From the NCBI GenBank assembly GCA_019187405.1, contig JABAQZ010000022.1, forward strand, positions 37,088 to 101,087: 64,000 nucleotides of DNA, read 5' to 3'. Origin of the DNA: Ignavibacteria bacterium. GTDB taxonomy: Bacteria; Bacteroidota; Ignavibacteria; Tepidaquicellales; Tepidaquicellaceae. Under the pieces are notes generated by a model. That model made no database searches and was not told the DNA's origin. It saw only the letters and a program-made list of their open reading frames with translations. Position 1 is the first letter of the stretch. The number at the start of each line of letters is the position of its first letter. Of this stretch, positions 61,950-64,000 are shown piece by piece. Made by a program: the position numbers and the translations under genes.

Positions 61950-63461
61950 ATGAAAACAATTATACTTACTTTTCTTTCAATGTTTTTTTCATTAGTTGCA
62001 CCCGCTCAGGAAGTCATAATAAATACCTATGATCCTCCAATTCCATATTCAAATGACATTACGGATAATTATGTAGTGTTGAATTCCGAACCTTTGGGAA
62101 GATCATCCTGTTTTTTCCGACAGTCAAATTCCGTACTGTATGCTTCCGTTCCGGATACTGGTACCATGCCAAATACATGTCTTCTAATACTTCAATCAAC
62201 AAATCAAGGCATTAGCTGGTCAATTGTAAATTCAATAGGACCAACTGCCATTGTTTCCAAATCGAAGTTTGCAGGAAGAAGGAATTCCGATTCAATTTAT
62301 TGTGTGTACCAGATTGGAAATGTAATTCATGTATTTAATATTGTTACACAAAACACGGGGATATTTACTAATTATAATGTAAGAGATTTTGATGCAACGC
62401 TTTCATCAACTAACAGTCTTTATTTGATTATTGATGTGCTGGGAAATAACGAAGTGAGGATTTTTGGTTCGGTGAATGGCGGGCAAGTATGGGGAGGCGC
62501 GGTATATTTAAGCGCTGTTGCTGCATTTCCAACTATTAGTATGTCAGGTTCCGGAGATACATGCATAATAAATTATTACGGAGTATCAATTGCTTCCGAT
62601 ACAATATCTTCTGCAATCAGGAATGTCAGATACAGGGAGAATGCACCGGGTTTTCTTTTGTTAACCGGTTCATTTACAACTCCTATACTTGCAGGGACAC
62701 CTAAGGATCAGTTCAAGGCAGTAAAGAATGAAAACATTGTCTGGTTGTTTTACACTTCGGGTATAAGTCTTAGCAGGGATATTAATTGTATTCAAAGCAA
62801 CGACGGAGGAATCAATTATTCCACACCTTTTACAATCGGTACAATGCCTGGAAGGGATGAATATTGGTTTGATGCAAATTACAGCAATACGGGAGTTGAT
62901 TTGGTTTATTATTCGGATTCACTGATTTCGGGACCACCGACAATAAACAGCAATAGTGTAATATATGGATATGCTTTAAACACATCACCTCAGACTTTTT
63001 CTGGATTTATAAAAGTCAATCAACACCCGAGTCAGTGGTCGGAGAGGAAATACATTCCGACAGTTGTGGAATTTTTTAACACTTCTAATCAATCAGGCGC
63101 AATATGGGTTGGATTAAATGGAGCTGACCGAAAATTATATTTTAATAAAAATGATGCTTCTACATCGGTTGAAACAGAAAACGAGCTGATACCTGAGAGT
63201 TATGTCTTATATCAGAATTTCCCGAACCCGTTTAATCCGGAAACAAAGATCTCTTATGAGCTCAGAAAATCCGGATACATAGAGCTGAAAGTTTTTGATA
63301 TATCCGGAAAAGAAATTGCAGAGCTTGTAAATGAAAATCAGCACTCAGGTAGATATGAGACAGTTTTCGATGGAAGAAGTTTATCAAGCGGAGTGTATTT
63401 TTATAGATTGTATGCTGATGGAGTGAAAATAGATACGAAGAAGTGTTTGCTGGTGAGGTGA
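61950..63461 (+). CDS. Secreted T9SS-sorted protein, sialidase/BNR-like fold
   Basis: 503 residues from the ATG at 61950 after AAAGGAG. Signal peptide MKTIILTFLSMFFSLVAPAQ. Asp-box-like turns (STNQGISWS, SVNGGQVWGGA, SNDGGINYSTPF) indicate a six-bladed BNR/sialidase-like propeller, though the catalytic Arg triad of sialidases is not obvious. The sorting domain starts LYQNFPNPFNPETKISY and ends KKCLLVR. It runs opposite to the previous gene from its own promoter. Confidence 0.8.
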   Translation: MKTIILTFLSMFFSLVAPAQEVIINTYDPPIPYSNDITDNYVVLNSEPLGRSSCFFRQSNSVLYASVPDTGTMPNTCLLILQSTNQGISWSIVNSIGPTAIVSKSKFAGRRNSDSIYCVYQIGNVIHVFNIVTQNTGIFTNYNVRDFDATLSSTNSLYLIIDVLGNNEVRIFGSVNGGQVWGGAVYLSAVAAFPTISMSGSGDTCIINYYGVSIASDTISSAIRNVRYRENAPGFLLLTGSFTTPILAGTPKDQFKAVKNENIVWLFYTSGISLSRDINCIQSNDGGINYSTPFTIGTMPGRDEYWFDANYSNTGVDLVYYSDSLISGPPTINSNSVIYGYALNTSPQTFSGFIKVNQHPSQWSERKYIPTVVEFFNTSNQSGAIWVGLNGADRKLYFNKNDASTSVETENELIPESYVLYQNFPNPFNPETKISYELRKSGYIELKVFDISGKEIAELVNENQHSGRYETVFDGRSLSSGVYFYRLYADGVKIDTKKCLLVR

Positions 63462-63480
63462 GATTTTGTAGGGGAGGGGG

Positions 63481-63567
63481 AGAAACCGTTTAAACGGTTT
63501 CTACCCCCTTCGCACAGAGATGCGACATCTCCCATAGCGCTTCTCAGAAACCGTTTAAACGGTTTCT
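63481..63567. repeat. Two copies of a 22-bp perfect palindrome
   Basis: 63481-63502 and 63546-63567 are the same self-complementary 22-mer, AGAAACCGTTT joined to its complement. The first is flanked by GGGGG and CCCCC, which lengthens the stem. They lie just downstream of a gene end and may work as terminators or be REP-like repeats. The remaining bases of this 313-bp gap show no gene. Confidence 0.85.
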
Positions 63568-63774
63568 CCCACACCGCTCAAAACAACAAAATCCATTTTT
63601 TCACAAATCGCATTTTTTACCATTTGACAATTCTAATCTTTATCTTTAGCTTGAATGCAAATTGATTTTAAGTTCATTCAAAAATCTGTATGAATTGCGC
63701 TATTGTTGACAATGAATTTCTTTAATAATTTTTTAAAAGATTAACTTAGTATATATTTTCTCAAAATAATTTCT

Positions 63775-64000
63775 ATGAGAAACATAAAAATACAAATTTA
63801 CATTCTGTTCATTGTAATTTTCCTTCCGGTCATCGGAGTAAATGCACAATCAAGCTGGTTCTGGCTGCAACCACTGCCGACTGGCGCAACGCTTAACTCG
63901 GTTGACTTCTGGGACAGAAATACAGGATATACCTGCGGCAAAGCCGGAACGGTCACCAAGACAACCAACGGCGGATTGAACTGGGTGTTGCTGGGACAAT
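63775..64000 (+). CDS. Ycf48-like secreted protein, N-terminal part
   Basis: The frame is open to the window end (75 residues). Signal peptide MRNIKIQIYILFIVIFLPVI then GVNAQSSWFW. It continues with NSVDFWDRNTGYTCGKAGTV and TKTTNGGLNW, the first Ycf48/BNR-type propeller blade, the same kind of repeat as in the other propeller proteins of this window. Probably another T9SS-exported surface protein; the C-terminus is outside. Confidence 0.75.
   Translation, partial: MRNIKIQIYILFIVIFLPVIGVNAQSSWFWLQPLPTGATLNSVDFWDRNTGYTCGKAGTVTKTTNGGLNWVLLGQ

Overview
The window looks like a chromosomal segment of a Bacteroidota/Ignavibacteria-type bacterium. The DNA is AT-rich. Many secreted proteins end in the ~80-residue type IX secretion (T9SS) sorting domain with the FPNPFNP signature. 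The two clearest promoters are of the Bacteroidetes kind (TTG, 20 bp, TATTTTTG-like). Genus and species cannot be read from the sequence.

Left chromosomal part (1-14248). A leftward polysaccharide operon comes first (Wzz-like chain-length protein, O-antigen ligase/polymerase, MurJ/Wzx-like flippase, start of a glycosyltransferase). A rightward set follows: an ATP-grasp ligase, a YbdK-type carboxylate-amine ligase, an M29-type aminopeptidase and a second, divergent ATP-grasp-like protein. This could be a pathway for making and trimming an unidentified peptide-like metabolite. Next is a large leftward C25 (gingipain/PorU-like) protease with its own sorting domain.

Island (14327-48950). A complete tRNA-Asp(GTC) at 14249-14323 is the target of a ~34.6-kb element. 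The last 48 bp shared with the tRNA recur perfectly at 48903-48950, next to a tyrosine integrase (47844-48854). Copies of GGGAACGATTT lie inside both ends, as integrase arm-type sites would. The cargo includes decayed transfer functions (replication-relaxation protein, coupling protein without its Walker A region), a RadC-like gene and small proteins. It also holds a four-gene restriction-like operon (XRE regulator, SNF2 helicase, adenine methyltransferase, type III Res-like nuclease), a frameshifted RecB/Cas4-like nuclease and an IS element. An Rhs polymorphic toxin has a displaced second C-terminal toxin cassette, and each toxin is followed by a lipoprotein that may be its immunity protein. 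A primase-like protein and two more tyrosine recombinases complete it, one beside a tRNA-Lys 3' fragment. Broken genes and IS fragments around 17-22 kb point to repeated insertion and decay.

Right part (48951-64000). Two further degenerate tRNA-Asp 3' ends (49255-49299 and 58653-58712) share a hairpin in place of the T-arm. The first closes a ~350-bp unit holding a GIY-YIG nuclease gene. Between them lie two copies of a gene pair for surface T9SS proteins, the first truncated, plus a T9SS gene apparently split by a homopolymer frameshift and a 5' fragment of rlmN. The locus therefore reads as an accretion array at one tRNA gene. More T9SS-exported proteins follow to the window end.
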